From Glandiceps talaboti (Eukaryota; Hemichordata; Enteropneusta; Spengelidae): a DNA stretch of 64,000 bases. Below the pieces are notes generated by a model. The model had not been told where the DNA came from and did no database searches. It saw nothing but the letters and a program-made list of their open reading frames with translations. Of the stretch, positions 28,121 through 40,072 are shown one piece after another (position 1 is the first letter of the stretch; every line of letters starts with the position of its first letter). Location of the stretch: the NCBI RefSeq assembly GCF_964340395.1, contig NC_135561.1, forward strand, positions 19,455,740-19,519,739, in the 5' to 3' direction. Both the position numbers and the translations under genes were made by a program.

Positions 28121-28361
28121 AATCTGATTAAAATCCGATGTAGATGTTGGCTGATCGTTCATTGCTATTTTACCTTCGTTATTTTGCCTGAATTGACCTT
28201 CTTGGTACATGTTTACATTTTTTAGCTTGCCTGATCGCCTCCTCTACGATCAGGCTAAAAAATGTAAACATGTACCAAGAAAAATAATATCAGGCAAAAT
28301 AACGAAGGTAAAATAGCAATGAACGATTAGCCGACATCTACATCGGATTTTAATCAGATTG
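28121..28361. mobile_element. Foldback MITE, copy 1
   Basis: Almost the whole 241 bp is one inverted repeat: AATCTGATTAAAATCCGATG at the left and CATCGGATTTTAATCAGATT at the right, with a short centre near 28230-28250. AACAGCTTCC directly flanks both sides (28111-28120 and 28362-28371). Confidence 0.92.
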
Positions 28362-28375
28362 AACAGCTTCCAGCT

Positions 28376-28556
28376 ACAGTCATTGCAATATTGAGAGTTC
28401 GGTCGACAATTACCAAGCCACATGTTTATATTGTAACTGATGTCGCCGCATACTTAGGCCTTTCTTGTTTATTAGAACAGTGGTGTAGTACCACGGGTGA
28501 AATCATAAAACTTTGTCCGGAAAAAAACATTTCATGTACTGGTTATAAGTTGGCAT
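28376..28556 (+). pseudogene. Short coding-like remnant, weakly BTB-like
   Basis: One frame reads ATVIAILRVRSTITKPHVYI then VTDVAAYLGLSCLLEQWC. The pattern ..I...NV..V..AA.YLGL..L...C is reminiscent of the C-terminal half of a BTB domain. It is out of frame with the ORF before the MITE and has no clear start. Low confidence. Confidence 0.25.
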
Positions 28557-28773
28557 AAACATATTTGTATTGATATACTCATCTTTACTATCACACTTTG
28601 ATTAGCTTGCTATTCTTTATTCAGGACCATCAGTGTATAAAAAAACCCATTGAAGTCGGCAACGAATCATAAATATTGTTATTATGATTGATGTACCACA
28701 CCGCCCACCCCTTCAATGAATCGGCCTTCCATGTAACGTTTACGTGGTTCACTCATCATACCATGTCTTATAC

Positions 28774-28997
28774 CGATCTGATTAAAATCCGATGTACATG
28801 TCGGCTGATCGTTCATTGCTATTTTACCTTCGTTATTTTGCCTGAATTGACCTTCGTGGTACATGTTTACGTTTTTGTCCTGATCGGTAGAGGAGGCGAT
28901 CAAACATGTACCACGAAGGTCAATTCAGGCACAATAACGAAAGTAAAATAGCAATGAACGATTAGCCGACATCTACATCGGATTTTAATCAGATTGG
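28774..28997. mobile_element. Foldback MITE, copy 2
   Basis: Same family as 28121-28361, 224 bp, ends GATCTGATTAAAATCCGATG and its inverse. The flanks TCTTATAC (28766-28773) and TTTTATAC (28998-29005) suggest an 8-bp target duplication with one change. Confidence 0.9.
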
Positions 28998-29571
28998 TTT
29001 TATACAAGCTGCAATAACTGTAGCGTATATTGTGATTTTGAGGGTTCTTTCCTCTGTTTTTGTACCTTTTTCCGTTCCGATGTTTGACTGGAAGCAATCG
29101 CTACAATTTCTCCAACGGTAACGCAAATGGACGAGGTCACACTGAAAACGTGAGTGAGATGTCAGTGTACTACCCGTTTCAAAATGTTGCTACTTTTGGG
29201 TTTTCCTCACGGTCGAATTGTAGAGCCAAACTTACGCGAAATATTAGGAGAACAAGAGGTTAATTTGCTATTTCGTTATTTGATGGGCGATAATGCAATA
29301 TTATAGCGTAATGTTACGGGGAATGACAGAAAATCTTTAGTCAGTGGTTACGATGCCTATAGACTCTATGCTCTACAATTCTGGCCCTCACTTCCGGTTC
29401 TAAAACAGCGCCCCTAGTGGCCAAACAATCATATCTTTTATCTTTTCGGGGCTTCTTCGATAACCGGAATACGGCGTATTGGATACAACAAGTCGGCATG
29501 CAACACACAAGTAGAATCTTGGAAAGGGTGCGTGTAATTAGATGTGATTTCCCAATACATGTACATTGTAG

Positions 29572-29690
29572 TTTTCCTCATTCAGCCAAGGAAAATACGA
29601 GTGACCTAAGGGGCTTTGTTACTACCAGTCACTAGACGAGTAGTGACAACCCTTAGGTCACCAGTATTTTCTGGCTGAATGAAGAAAAAT
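29572..29690. mobile_element. Foldback element, family B copy 1
   Basis: The inverted arms TTTTCCTCATTCAGCC..GTGACCTAAGGGGCTTTGTTACTA / TAGTGACAACCCTTAGGTCAC..GGCTGAATGA meet near 29625-29640. Similarity to the other copies continues to about 29835 (TGTTGTCATGACATAGAATAG). Confidence 0.85.
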
Positions 29691-29835
29691 ATTGGAGAAT
29701 AACAGTGTACCAGCGCCAGTAATAGCAAAGAACAATTGGGGAAAGTAATGGCAATTTTGAATGTTTTGATTCATATTTTGAACACAGCAGAACCAGTGAA
29801 ATACAAACATGTAGGCATGTGTTGTCATGACATAG

Positions 29836-30640
29836 AATAGATATACACTGTATTATTCCATATTTTTTATTCAATTTGTCTGTGCATGGTATAAGTATTG
29901 CCTTTGTCATGTAGTCACCACACTACCGGTATTATTTTTAAAGGCCAATATCAGATAAGCATTCAAAATTAGGAAACAGTGATCTGGTAGACGTACATGT
30001 ATAGAATTACTCTCATAATTGTCTGACTGCCAAGGTTATTGTGAAATTGTGATGTTTGGAAGTAAAAACTGTTATTTTGAGTTTATTATGCATATATAGT
30101 AAGTTTTTGGGTTCAACTTGTTCTGATTTGCTGCCATCTAAGAGCTCATAAGCCTTACCATGCATTTGCATGTGGAGTGCTCTGTGCAGTAGTCATCCAA
30201 TTGATAGGTATGCCTTCAGGTTAACTGTATTGAAAATCTCGCCAGGTATTACTGTAAGGATGCTCAAACAAAACTTTGTTTTTGAGCGAAATTTACATGG
30301 TTTACAAAAGACTTTTTCCTCTGGCTTCATGCAAATAAGCCGAATTCAACAAAACTTGGGATGTGTACAACAATGTAAGAACTTGCTATGATGCGATACA
30401 TCAAATCACATCCTGTTGTTAAAGCTACACTAGCTGTAACTCAGGTATCATTTTTTTCAGTCAGACAACCAACAATCGTGTATGTATACTTCATTCACAA
30501 TAATTAGACATTATATCAATTAGAGGTCTGTTTTATCTATAATTAGATATTATTCTGCAGATCCTACACAACCCCTCCTGGTGTGACTTCACTAGCTGCC
30601 AATCACATCTCGCATACATGACAAAATTTCAACAATTTGT
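29836..30640. other. Non-coding sequence
   Basis: I see no supported gene. Confidence 0.4.
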
Positions 30641-31022
30641 TATAATTCGATTACTGGTTCCGGACCTAAATATCTCAGTGAACTTCTTCCCCAGTATCGC
30701 CCTACAAGAAATCTCAGGTCCTCATCTGATACTCTTCATCTTAGAATACCCTGTGCAACCACAAAACTCTTTGGTGAAAGATCATTCTCATTCACCGGTC
30801 CATCCACTTGGAACAAACTCTCATCCAACCTCCGGTACTCCAACTCCTTATTACATGTATCTTTTCGCTCAACTCTCATCTCTTCAAGCAGTAAATCACT
30901 TTGTCATCATTACTTACTTCCTTTCTGCTTCTGTCCTTTGTGCCTAGAGCTTGGCGAGGTTAGGCGCACTACAAATCGTCTTTATTATTATTATTATTAT
31001 TATGATTATTATTATTATTATG

Positions 31023-31063
<41 letters not shown>

Positions 31064-31112
31064 GATTATTATTATTGTGATTATTATTATTATGATTATT
31101 ATTATTATTATG

Positions 31113-31153
<41 letters not shown>

Positions 31154-31214
31154 GATTATTATTATTATGATTATTATTATTATTATGATTATTATTATTG
31201 TGATTATTATTATT
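30641..31214 (+). mobile_element. 5'-truncated CR1/L2-like LINE 3' end with TTATTA tail
   Basis: The continuous frame from 30641 gives GPKYLSELLPQYRPTRNLRS, then KLFGERSFSFTGPSTWNKL and SSNLRYSNSL. This is the characteristic end of CR1/L2-clade ORF2 (YLS.LL..Y.PSR.LRSS...; ..GDRAFS..GP..WN.LP..IR). It is followed by GGCGAGGTTAGGCGCACTAC and a (TTATTA/TTATGA)n tail (30984-31214), typical of such elements. Confidence 0.75.
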
Positions 31215-32424
31215 CCCCAATATTACAACCATGTATGTGTAAATTAATTCTACTTGAGATCAGTGAATATAAATAAGTATGGAACTAACTACCCAGGACT
31301 ACATGTACCTTCTAAGATTAGAATTATCATCTTCAAAAACTCATTTTTACATTACCATGATCAATAAAACAAATGTAGACCTGAACAAGCTGGAAGATAG
31401 CATAGTTAAAACTGGAACTGTTGATGCCTGTAAGGTATCCATCCGGCACGACTCAGTGCTTTCTCTCTCCATTAAGCATACATGTATAATCAGTGATCAG
31501 GTCATTCAACATATTTATACAGATACAGTAGAGATCACTAAATTTTGTATGCATTTACCAAAAGGTTAATTAACCCCATATGAGATTTATTGTGGTTTTA
31601 GCATATATTATACCATTGGAAAAAAGTACATCAGAAGAAGGAATCATGTCCATACATTTGTATGTACATGTAGACACTGCTATCTTTATATAATGTATAT
31701 ATACGTGTATGATTGTATGTAATGATGGCGGCCCTATAATACAATTGTATATTTGGAACTCTTGTTGAAATCTGCTGTGTATCTTCTCTGAACTTTAAAT
31801 ATAAGAAGTCGTTGACAAGCAGTAACCTCACATTAGACAGGGAATGTACTTTGTCTGTGAATAGATATACACAAACAACGGGAGGACCAGATAGGAAGTC
31901 TTATCGTAAATGTACATGTACATTATTCATATATTGTTAAGTCCAAGCGACTTGTGTTTCTGTACCAATCGAATACAAATTATCATGAAAATAATAAGAC
32001 AGAATATATAGGTTATAGAGTCCTAGCCAATCACCATCAACCTTGTATGTACTAGGTTTGTAGTGTCCTAACCAATCAACATCAACCTTACAGTGTATCT
32101 TGGCATTCTGATGCTGACATAAACTGATTCCTCCCTCTTCTTTCTGCCAAATAGACATGGATATAGATAGCCGGTATGTCTGAAATGTTTTTTGTTTCCT
32201 CACACAAGCTGACAAGGGTACATGTTGCGAACCACAGGTGTGTGTGTGTGTGTGTGTGTGTAATGTTTTCTACCTCCACATACACACTGACATAATTAAT
32301 TTACATGTTGTTTGCAGCTCCAGATGTGTTTGTAATATTTTCTGCAGGCCACATTCACATTTATTGATTGACATCTTCTGAATGCATCTGTAATGTTTTC
32401 TGCCACCACATACTCATACTGACT

Positions 32425-32492
<68 letters not shown>

Positions 32493-32824
32493 ACACATAC
32501 TCAACTCACTCAAATCACTCACTGACACTCAGATATTCTCTCTCTCACATATGTCACCAGAAATTTAACACAAAAAGGCTAAGCAACCAGTGACACTTGT
32601 TTTTGCCTGTTGTAGATCAGGAATGGATAATCTTCTACATGTACAAATGTAGGTGTTCTGATACCATTGTACAAAATGAAATGATTTTTGGGCATGACTG
32701 TCATATCAATAGAACAGTGAAAAATTGCACAAAGACTTCAAACCATGTTACTTTTTTTTGTCAGAAGGAACACTCCATTATTCAACTCCTATTTATCAGA
32801 TTATTTTGTTTTTATTTATTGCAG
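31215..32824. other. Non-coding sequence upstream of the first coding exon
   Basis: It contains (GT)n at about 32238-32261 and (CA)n at 32430-32487, and a weak duplication AACCAATCA(C/A)CATCAACCTT near 32026 and 32071. Pyrimidine-rich sequence before 32825 is the presumed acceptor. No 5' exon or promoter could be fixed. Confidence 0.5.
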
Positions 32825-32915
32825 AAGGCTGACATACAAGCCAGTGGACATTAGTGACTGATCTATAGAAAAAAAAGAAGCTGGTACGCAGTAACCTTGT
32901 ACATTTGCTAGGGCA
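32825..32915 (+). other. 5' UTR part of first coding exon
   Basis: The pyrimidine-rich stretch ending in TTATTGCAG at 32816-32824 looks like a splice acceptor, so this exon begins at 32825 and at least one non-coding exon lies upstream. The 91 nt before the ATG contain no other ATG. An in-frame TAA at 32892-32894 closes the frame, which supports the start at 32916. Position -3 is G, a favourable context. Confidence 0.65.
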
Positions 32916-32980
32916 ATGAATACCGGCAATCAACAGTTAGCCAGGAGTAATACAAAGTCTGATAGTGATAAACTTCATAG
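32916..32980 (+). CDS. NCOA: NCOA coding exon 1 (N terminus)
   Basis: This exon encodes residues 1-21 plus two bases ([20 protein letters not shown]...). It is a short polar leader before the basic region, as in other p160 proteins. The donor is AG|GTAAGAA, phase 2. The following AGT codon is completed by exon 2. Confidence 0.8.
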
Positions 32981-35900
32981 GTAAGAATATTTACATCGAA
33001 ATACTAAGTGTTACAAGCACTAACACTATCCAAGCCCACCCAGCAGCCATGCTTCAGAGGTTTCTGCCTTGTTTCAGAGGTGTTTACCATCCTTGAAGAT
33101 TAGTTTTCTGTGAATGACACATGAGAATGGCTGAGCCAAATTTTCATGTGTATATGAATGAGTGTATAATCATCTCAGTGAATATTTCAGTATGAAAGAC
33201 ATGAATATATGTATATGTTATGTCAATACTTATGCAAATTTATATGTAAAATATTATGCAAATTGGCCTTATCCTTGTACCATGGGGAGAACAAGGATTT
33301 CTCCAATAGTCTTTTAGAATTGATTCACAACTTACAGACAGCAGTTTCTTGTGACACACTAAAATTTAGTGTTCTCCTATTCTTTGCAATGCAGAGATGC
33401 ACTCGAAACCCCACTTTAATTGTTGACCCTCAGCAAAGAAATTTGTCTTTCACGAGAGGGCATAGTGTGCGATACTGTCAAAATATACTGTACATGTATG
33501 TGAGACCGTTCAACCAAATACTACCCTTAGTCTAGCACCATCGTAATGCTACAAATTCATTTCTTAAAATGAAAATTCACTGTACGAACTTCATAAACAA
33601 TTATGTCAAAGTAAACTTTTGTTCTATTAAAACACCAACTTGAGAATAATTTGTTACCTGAAATTCTCAACTGTGCACTTCAGTCTTTGTCAACAGATTT
33701 CATGTCTTTTTTTATTTACAGTAATAAATCATTGAACGAGAAAAGACGTAGAGAGCAGGAGAACATTTACATTGAGGAACTAGCTGAACTAATTTCAGCT
33801 AGTATCACCAACATGGACAGTTGTAATGTCAAGCCCGACAAGTGTGCTATTCTACAAGAAACAGTCAATCAGATCAAGTCAATAAAGCAGCAACAAGGTC
33901 AGTCTTTATTGCTTCAGATATATAAGCAAGGGTATGGGATAATATAAACGTATTGAAACAGTAAATGGTGTGGAACAAGCCAGCTTGTAATCCTACATGT
34001 TTATTTTCTTAGCAACTTTGTCTCCTGTCTTCTATTTCTTAGCAACTTTGTCTCCAGTGTTCTATTTCTTTGCAACTTTGTCTCCAGTGTTCTATTTCTT
34101 TGCAACTTTGTCTCCAGTGTTCTATTTCTTTGCAACTTTGTCTCCAGTGTTCTATTTCTTAGCAACTTTGTCTCCAGTGTTCTATTTCTTTGCAACTTTG
34201 TCTCCAGTGTTCTGTTTCTTTGTGACTTAGTCTCCTGTCTTCTATTTCTTTGCAACTTTGTCTCCTGTCTTCTATTTCTTTGCAACTTTGTCTCCTGTCT
34301 TCTATTTCTTTGCAACTTTGTCTCCAGTGTTCTATTTCTTTGCAACTTTGTCTCCAGTGTTCTATTTCTTTGCAACTTTGTCTCCTGTCTTCTATTTCTT
34401 TGCAACTTTGTCTCTTGTCTTCTATTTCTTTGCAACTTTGTGGTGTTCACCTGAATAATGAGTGCTCATTTACATAATGACTTCATTTAAATCAAATAGT
34501 CTGATATAATGCTATCACTTCTCGTTGCAACCAATCATTTTGAGAATAGGTTTTCAAATCATGTTGATAGTATTACAAGCAGTTAGGTGTGAAGGTAGAC
34601 AAAATCACAGATCATAATATAGACAGGTTAGGTTGGCATATAGCCACTACATATGAAGGCATGTATTTTTCATTTCATAGCTATCAACATGTTGACTAAC
34701 CATAAATAAAACAAATTTTTCTTGAAAATGTCAATGACTGTAAGATAATTTATTGACAGAGTTGTACTATAAAAATTGTTTACCCTTCACAGAAGCAGAA
34801 TCCAATGGTGCAGTGCAGCAGTGTCAAGTGTCATCCAGTAAACCGGCTCTTCTGGCAAATGATGTACTGGGACCATTGCTTCTTGAGGTAATTCATATGT
34901 ATATTGTACAGATTACAGAGACAACCACAGACAGACAAGAGACTGTCACATAGCACACAGACTGTCACATACTACACAGGCGATTGCCATGTAAGATACA
35001 CTGATATGTAAATTCTATACAAGTTTAATGCGCAAACCACAGTGATCCTAGTTGCTGACACGAATTCTTCAATGTTGTTATTTGCCCCTCCAAAGATCTC
35101 TGGTATATTCTGGTAGTGCACCCCAATAGTTTTCTTGATTCTTGTCTTTGACACCAAAAGAACATACTTCTTAGGTCACTCATATTTTCCTTGGCTTAAC
35201 AAAGAAAAATGATTAGACATTATTCCCCAAGTAACCTGAGGGGGCTTTGTCACTAACCATCTAGCAACTCATAGTGACAAACCCATTAGGTCACAAATAT
35301 TTGCTGGCTGAATGAAAAAAATATATCTATACTTCCTCAAACATGATTTATGAAAAACCAGGAAAGATAATGAAAATTGGGGGAATATAATGGCAATTTG
35401 GAGATTGGAATGTTTTGACTCGTATTTCAAGCGCCACACAAACAATTATGTAGGCACAAGTTGTCATGATGTACAACTACCAGTATACCAGGATATATAA
35501 TCCATATTTTCTGTTCAATTCAATAAATTGGCATTGAAGATGGTATAGTACGTAATTGTGGATCACTATATTCTATTTCTTAATCTCAGACTTCAGCTTT
35601 TGAAAGACATCGTTTTATCTGTCTGACGTCACCAGTCACCCAGACATCATTTTATCTGACTGTCGTCATCAGTCACCAATCGTTCCCAGTCACTTAATAC
35701 TTTGTCTAATTCCCAGATTTACAAATTGTCAAAAGTCACATGAATAATTTATATTTGTCAGATATCAAAATCATTCAAAAATTAATCTTGATATTGTTAT
35801 TATTAAATGCACAACATATGTCTACAACTGCTAGTGTTTTAGCCAACACTTATCTGTGTCTACAAAACTCTCACCTACTAGTATTCTATGGAAAACCAAA

Positions 35901-37778
35901 TTGATACGTGTCATTTTTCTTAGAAATAAAACTATGAAACCATAGGATGCCTTACCTGAAGGTCTTGCTAAATCTGCGGTATCTGAGGTGTTATCTTTGT
36001 AACTACACATAGGAACCCTGACTACAGTATATTATGTCTTTATCCATTTTTGTGCTTGAAAACCAAGTATACGCATAGAGCAGCTACTAGTATTTTGCCC
36101 TCAAGCAAACAATGACATGTACAGTGTAGGTCTTTTGTTGAGCTTCAGTAAAACGCATAAAATTCAAGAAAAGACATGCAGAGATAGTCTTTCTTACTCT
36201 CTATCACTGCGTGTATGTGTAAGTGGGATTTGAAACTCCATAATCTGGCTTCAGAATCAAACATTGTAAAGCAGGGCATTTTCACTAAAATTTATTTTCA
36301 CTTTTTTTGCTGGAAAACATAAACGCAAAAATGAGTAGTGACTATAACATACCTTCTTGTATATAAACACAATGTACCAGTCTGGTAATTTGTAAGAATC
36401 CGTCTTTGAGAACTAGCTGGAGACTGCAATTAGGCAAACATTTCTAGTGGTGAAAAATATCTGGGTTTAGTGGGTATTAAATATGATGTCTAAATGTGTC
36501 TTTTTCTTTGACCGAGTAATCCCTCCAGTTCCTGTCACATACAACACCTACATGTACATTTTTTGTATAAGATGGGTTTCTACATTCACTGGGTAATGAA
36601 GATCTACAGTGACATGGAAAAACTGATTTTGTAGTTCTTCTGTCTTTTTTCAGGCTCTAGGTGGGTTCCTGTTTGTTGTAAACAGTCATGGAAGAATTGA
36701 ATTTGTGACTAAAAATGTCTATTTCTGTCTTTTTTCAGGCTAGGTTCATGTTTGTTGTAAACAGTCAGGGAAAATTGAATTTGTGACTGAAAATGTCTAC
36801 TTCTTTTGTCTCTTTTTTCAGGCTCTAGATGGGTTCCTGTTTGTTGTAAACAGTCAGGGAAGAATTGAATTTGTGACTGAAAATGTCACAACGTATTTGA
36901 AATATGGCAAGGTAAGTTGAAGAATGTTACAAGCTGCAATAAAGAATTATTATTGTGAAAAAAATAATAACATGCCCTCAGACATGCATGGACTGATTTC
37001 AACCAAACCTGGCACAGTTGCTACAGTCAGCATATGCACATTGCTTTGTTTATGACCTTTGTGATAATGGTGAAATATCAGCCATATTATTAGTTGTAAT
37101 AATTCACAGTTTGACCACTAATTTTGAAAGCTTAAAAGATGGAGACCTCATTAGAGTGTCTACACCCACCTTATCTATTCAGTACACCTCTGAAATGCAT
37201 GGACTGGTTTCAACCAAACCTGGCACAACTGTCATACTGTATAGTACAATATATGTGCATCACTTTGTTTCATGACGTTCATGATAGTTCAACCGTAAAA
37301 GCAGCCATAGTTTTCACAAAATTCAGAATATGACTTGGTAATTTTAGACATAGAGAGTATGTGTTTGACGAAGACTTATTCACATCACCTAGGTACAATA
37401 TATCAACATATGGAACTGTCAGGCATGTTACTTATACTTTACTATCATTACAGCATAAGGTAGAGTTCCCTTTCATGATTTAGAAACATACTTAACAGGG
37501 GATTAAAGTCTTAGGTATCGCTTCAATATTTTTCTATGGGTATTTGTAAAAACCTGTGTAAGTCTCAATATGGGTTCTTTGATTTCACTCTCCAGTCTCA
37601 TACAAAAGGACTGTATCTGAATGAGAAATACCTAAATATGAGTAATTTTTCCTCTGAAAATTACCTAAAAAAGGGATGATAAAAATGTGTACTTTTTTTT
37701 CAATGCAAGTAAATGTCTCAGTCTTTGTGTAAAAAGTCAATTTACCTTTAAAGAATGCAAGCTTTTTTCTCTTTTGTT

Positions 37779-37840
<62 letters not shown>

Positions 37841-40024
37841 GGGATATGTCTGTGATAGTTTGGTGAGGTGTAAAACAAGTAAATGAAAAAGACACTCATA
37901 TGTGAAGTAGACAAACACAATGTGCAGACTGTATTGTTTGAATTCAACCTACATTTCTGAAAGATTCGGTTACTCTGGAATGGGATTTTTTTTAAAGAAT
38001 TGACTGAAGATACTTAAAGAAAGATTAAAACAAGAAAATTAAAACAGAAATTGAAGTAAATTCTCCATTTACCTTATTTGGACTGTAAAAAATGTTTTGA
38101 GCTGGCAGCTTAAACAAGGGTTGGTCGGATTACCGGAAACACAATTCTTTTATTTGGCCATATCATGGCCATAATAAGATACCCAAGTATATGGTTTGAA
38201 CCAGGATGACACACCTCTGTCTGTGCACTACATCTTTTAAATACACAAGGAGAAACTTTATAACCAATTGACTATCTCCAGGCTGCCATGCCATAATAAT
38301 AAATGGTTTTGACCTTGTTGAAAGGTAAGCAATTGCCAGTTTGCAGACTTAGTATCAGTGATTGCTTGTTTATCTAAAGCTATTACTGAACTCAATCTGT
38401 GGCTGTGAGACTAACCAACACTCATTTATTCTGACACTTGACTGGCACCAAGAGTTGGAGGTGTTTTCTCAAAACCAGAAAGATATATACTATAGTCTAC
38501 AATGAAGGTTGTGATAATGTTTTGATTTTTTCTTTTTGTTTATCTCTTTCCAGGAGGAGTTGGTCGGAAGCAGTATTTACACATTGATTCATGTTGGTGA
38601 TCATGCACAACTTGTTGAATGTTTGTTACCACTCAGTAAGTAGCACTCTGAAATCTATTGTTAGAAATCCTAACTGAAAGCCCATTGGTTAGTTCATGAC
38701 TGTATTTGAGTTTCATTGGGAGCGGCATGTCATTACCAGGTGTTCAACTCTTGGATTCTAATTCATGTTGTGAGCATGCACAGTGTGTTGATAATGTTTG
38801 TTGCCACTCCGTAAGTAGCAGTTTGAAATATCTTGCTGGTCATTGGTTGGTTCATGACTCTGTTTGATTTTGATTGGGAGGGGCATCACATCGCCAGGTG
38901 TTTAACACTTGTATTCTAATTCATGTTGGTGACCATGCATATATTTGTTTGTTAAGTAGCAATTTGAAATCTATTAGACTGAAAGCCCATTGGTCAGTTC
39001 ATGACTGTATTTCAGTTTCATTGGGTGGGTCATGTCATTACCAGGTGTTCATCTCTTGGACTATAATTCTTGTTGTGACCAGAGTGCCCTCTAATGATAG
39101 CCAAATTTTGTTGCGAGTCAAATGAGAAAAAAACAGGCATTTCTTGTGAATCACCACACAGTAAGAGATAGGAGAACACCAAATTTTGGTGTGTCACTAG
39201 AAATTGTCTGCATCAAATTGGTTTAGAGGGCAAACTGTTTGTGACCATGCATAGCTTGTTCAATGTTTGTTGCCACTCAGTAAGTAGAACTTTGAATATT
39301 TTGCTGGTCATTGGTTGATAAAAGCACATAATTCATGATAAAGAGAAAGTTTAAAGATAACTAAAAGCCGACTTAGTGGTCAGCTAGTTGTTGGATTCAA
39401 TCTGTTACCTTCGTTTTTTGCTTGTTTAGTTTCATATCTTCACATTTTCATATCGGTCACACCTATATATAAACCTGAATCTCTTTACCAGTAATGTTCA
39501 AACAAGACCACATTATGCTCCCTGTAACCAATGAGAATGCAAGGCACCAGTGTTAACTGTTTTGATTGGCTATGCACACGGGTAGGATGTGAACATTACC
39601 AGTAATGAGAAATCAGTCAGATGTACAAATAAGACCAAAATCATAACATGACTTTGTAATACAATGCAACAAAAATATGAATGGATAGCCAACCACTACA
39701 TCACATTTTAGAAGTCCACAAACTAGAAATAATATGCTACTAGCTTCTATTTCTTCAATCTGTGAAGGTCATTGTCAACATTAGAATCTTTCCAGCTTGC
39801 CCTTCACTGTGTACATGTACTTGCTATCAGCTTACAAGAATTTCGTTTTATAGACTTGGCCTTCTTTTCAATATTTACTCTTTTCTGTCTCATGGTCAGT
39901 CACTTCAAACAATACAGAATGACTAAAAGGCCCATAGGGGGTTTGTAGGGATGCCGAGTGAGTTGTTGTATAGTTATGAAAAGACAAGACTTGAGCAATA
40001 CATAAACATATAGTAATTGGCATA

Positions 40025-40072
<48 letters not shown>

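Larger units (their letters stand above)
27656..29480. mobile_element. Composite transposon with decayed genes, 1.8 kb
   Basis: A 25-bp end (27656-27680, AATACGGCGTATTCCGG then TTATCGAA) is repeated inverted at 29456-29480 with one mismatch. A second inverted match, AAGTGAGGGCCAGAATT, lies inside each arm (27733-27749 and 29377-29393). The interior is richer in CpG than its surroundings, has coding-like remnants, and contains two foldback MITEs. A clear target duplication was not found, so the limits are inferred from the repeats. Confidence 0.6.

Noticed and set aside
30951-31247. Poly-Ile, poly-Tyr and poly-Asn ORFs
   Set aside because: These are the three readings of the TTATTA tail of the LINE fragment.
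34003-34444. Possible CRISPR-like array
   Set aside because: Units are head-to-tail with no unique spacers, in an animal intron. The same holds for the 54-bp and 42-bp arrays.
34001-34450. 149-codon minus-strand ORF and matching plus-strand ORFs
   Set aside because: They are produced by the stop-poor 30-bp repeat in intron 2.
34851-34887. LGPLL as a ninth receptor box
   Set aside because: It lies at the PAS-A entry and is a conserved part of the fold in this family, so it is unlikely to be an exposed LXXLL helix.
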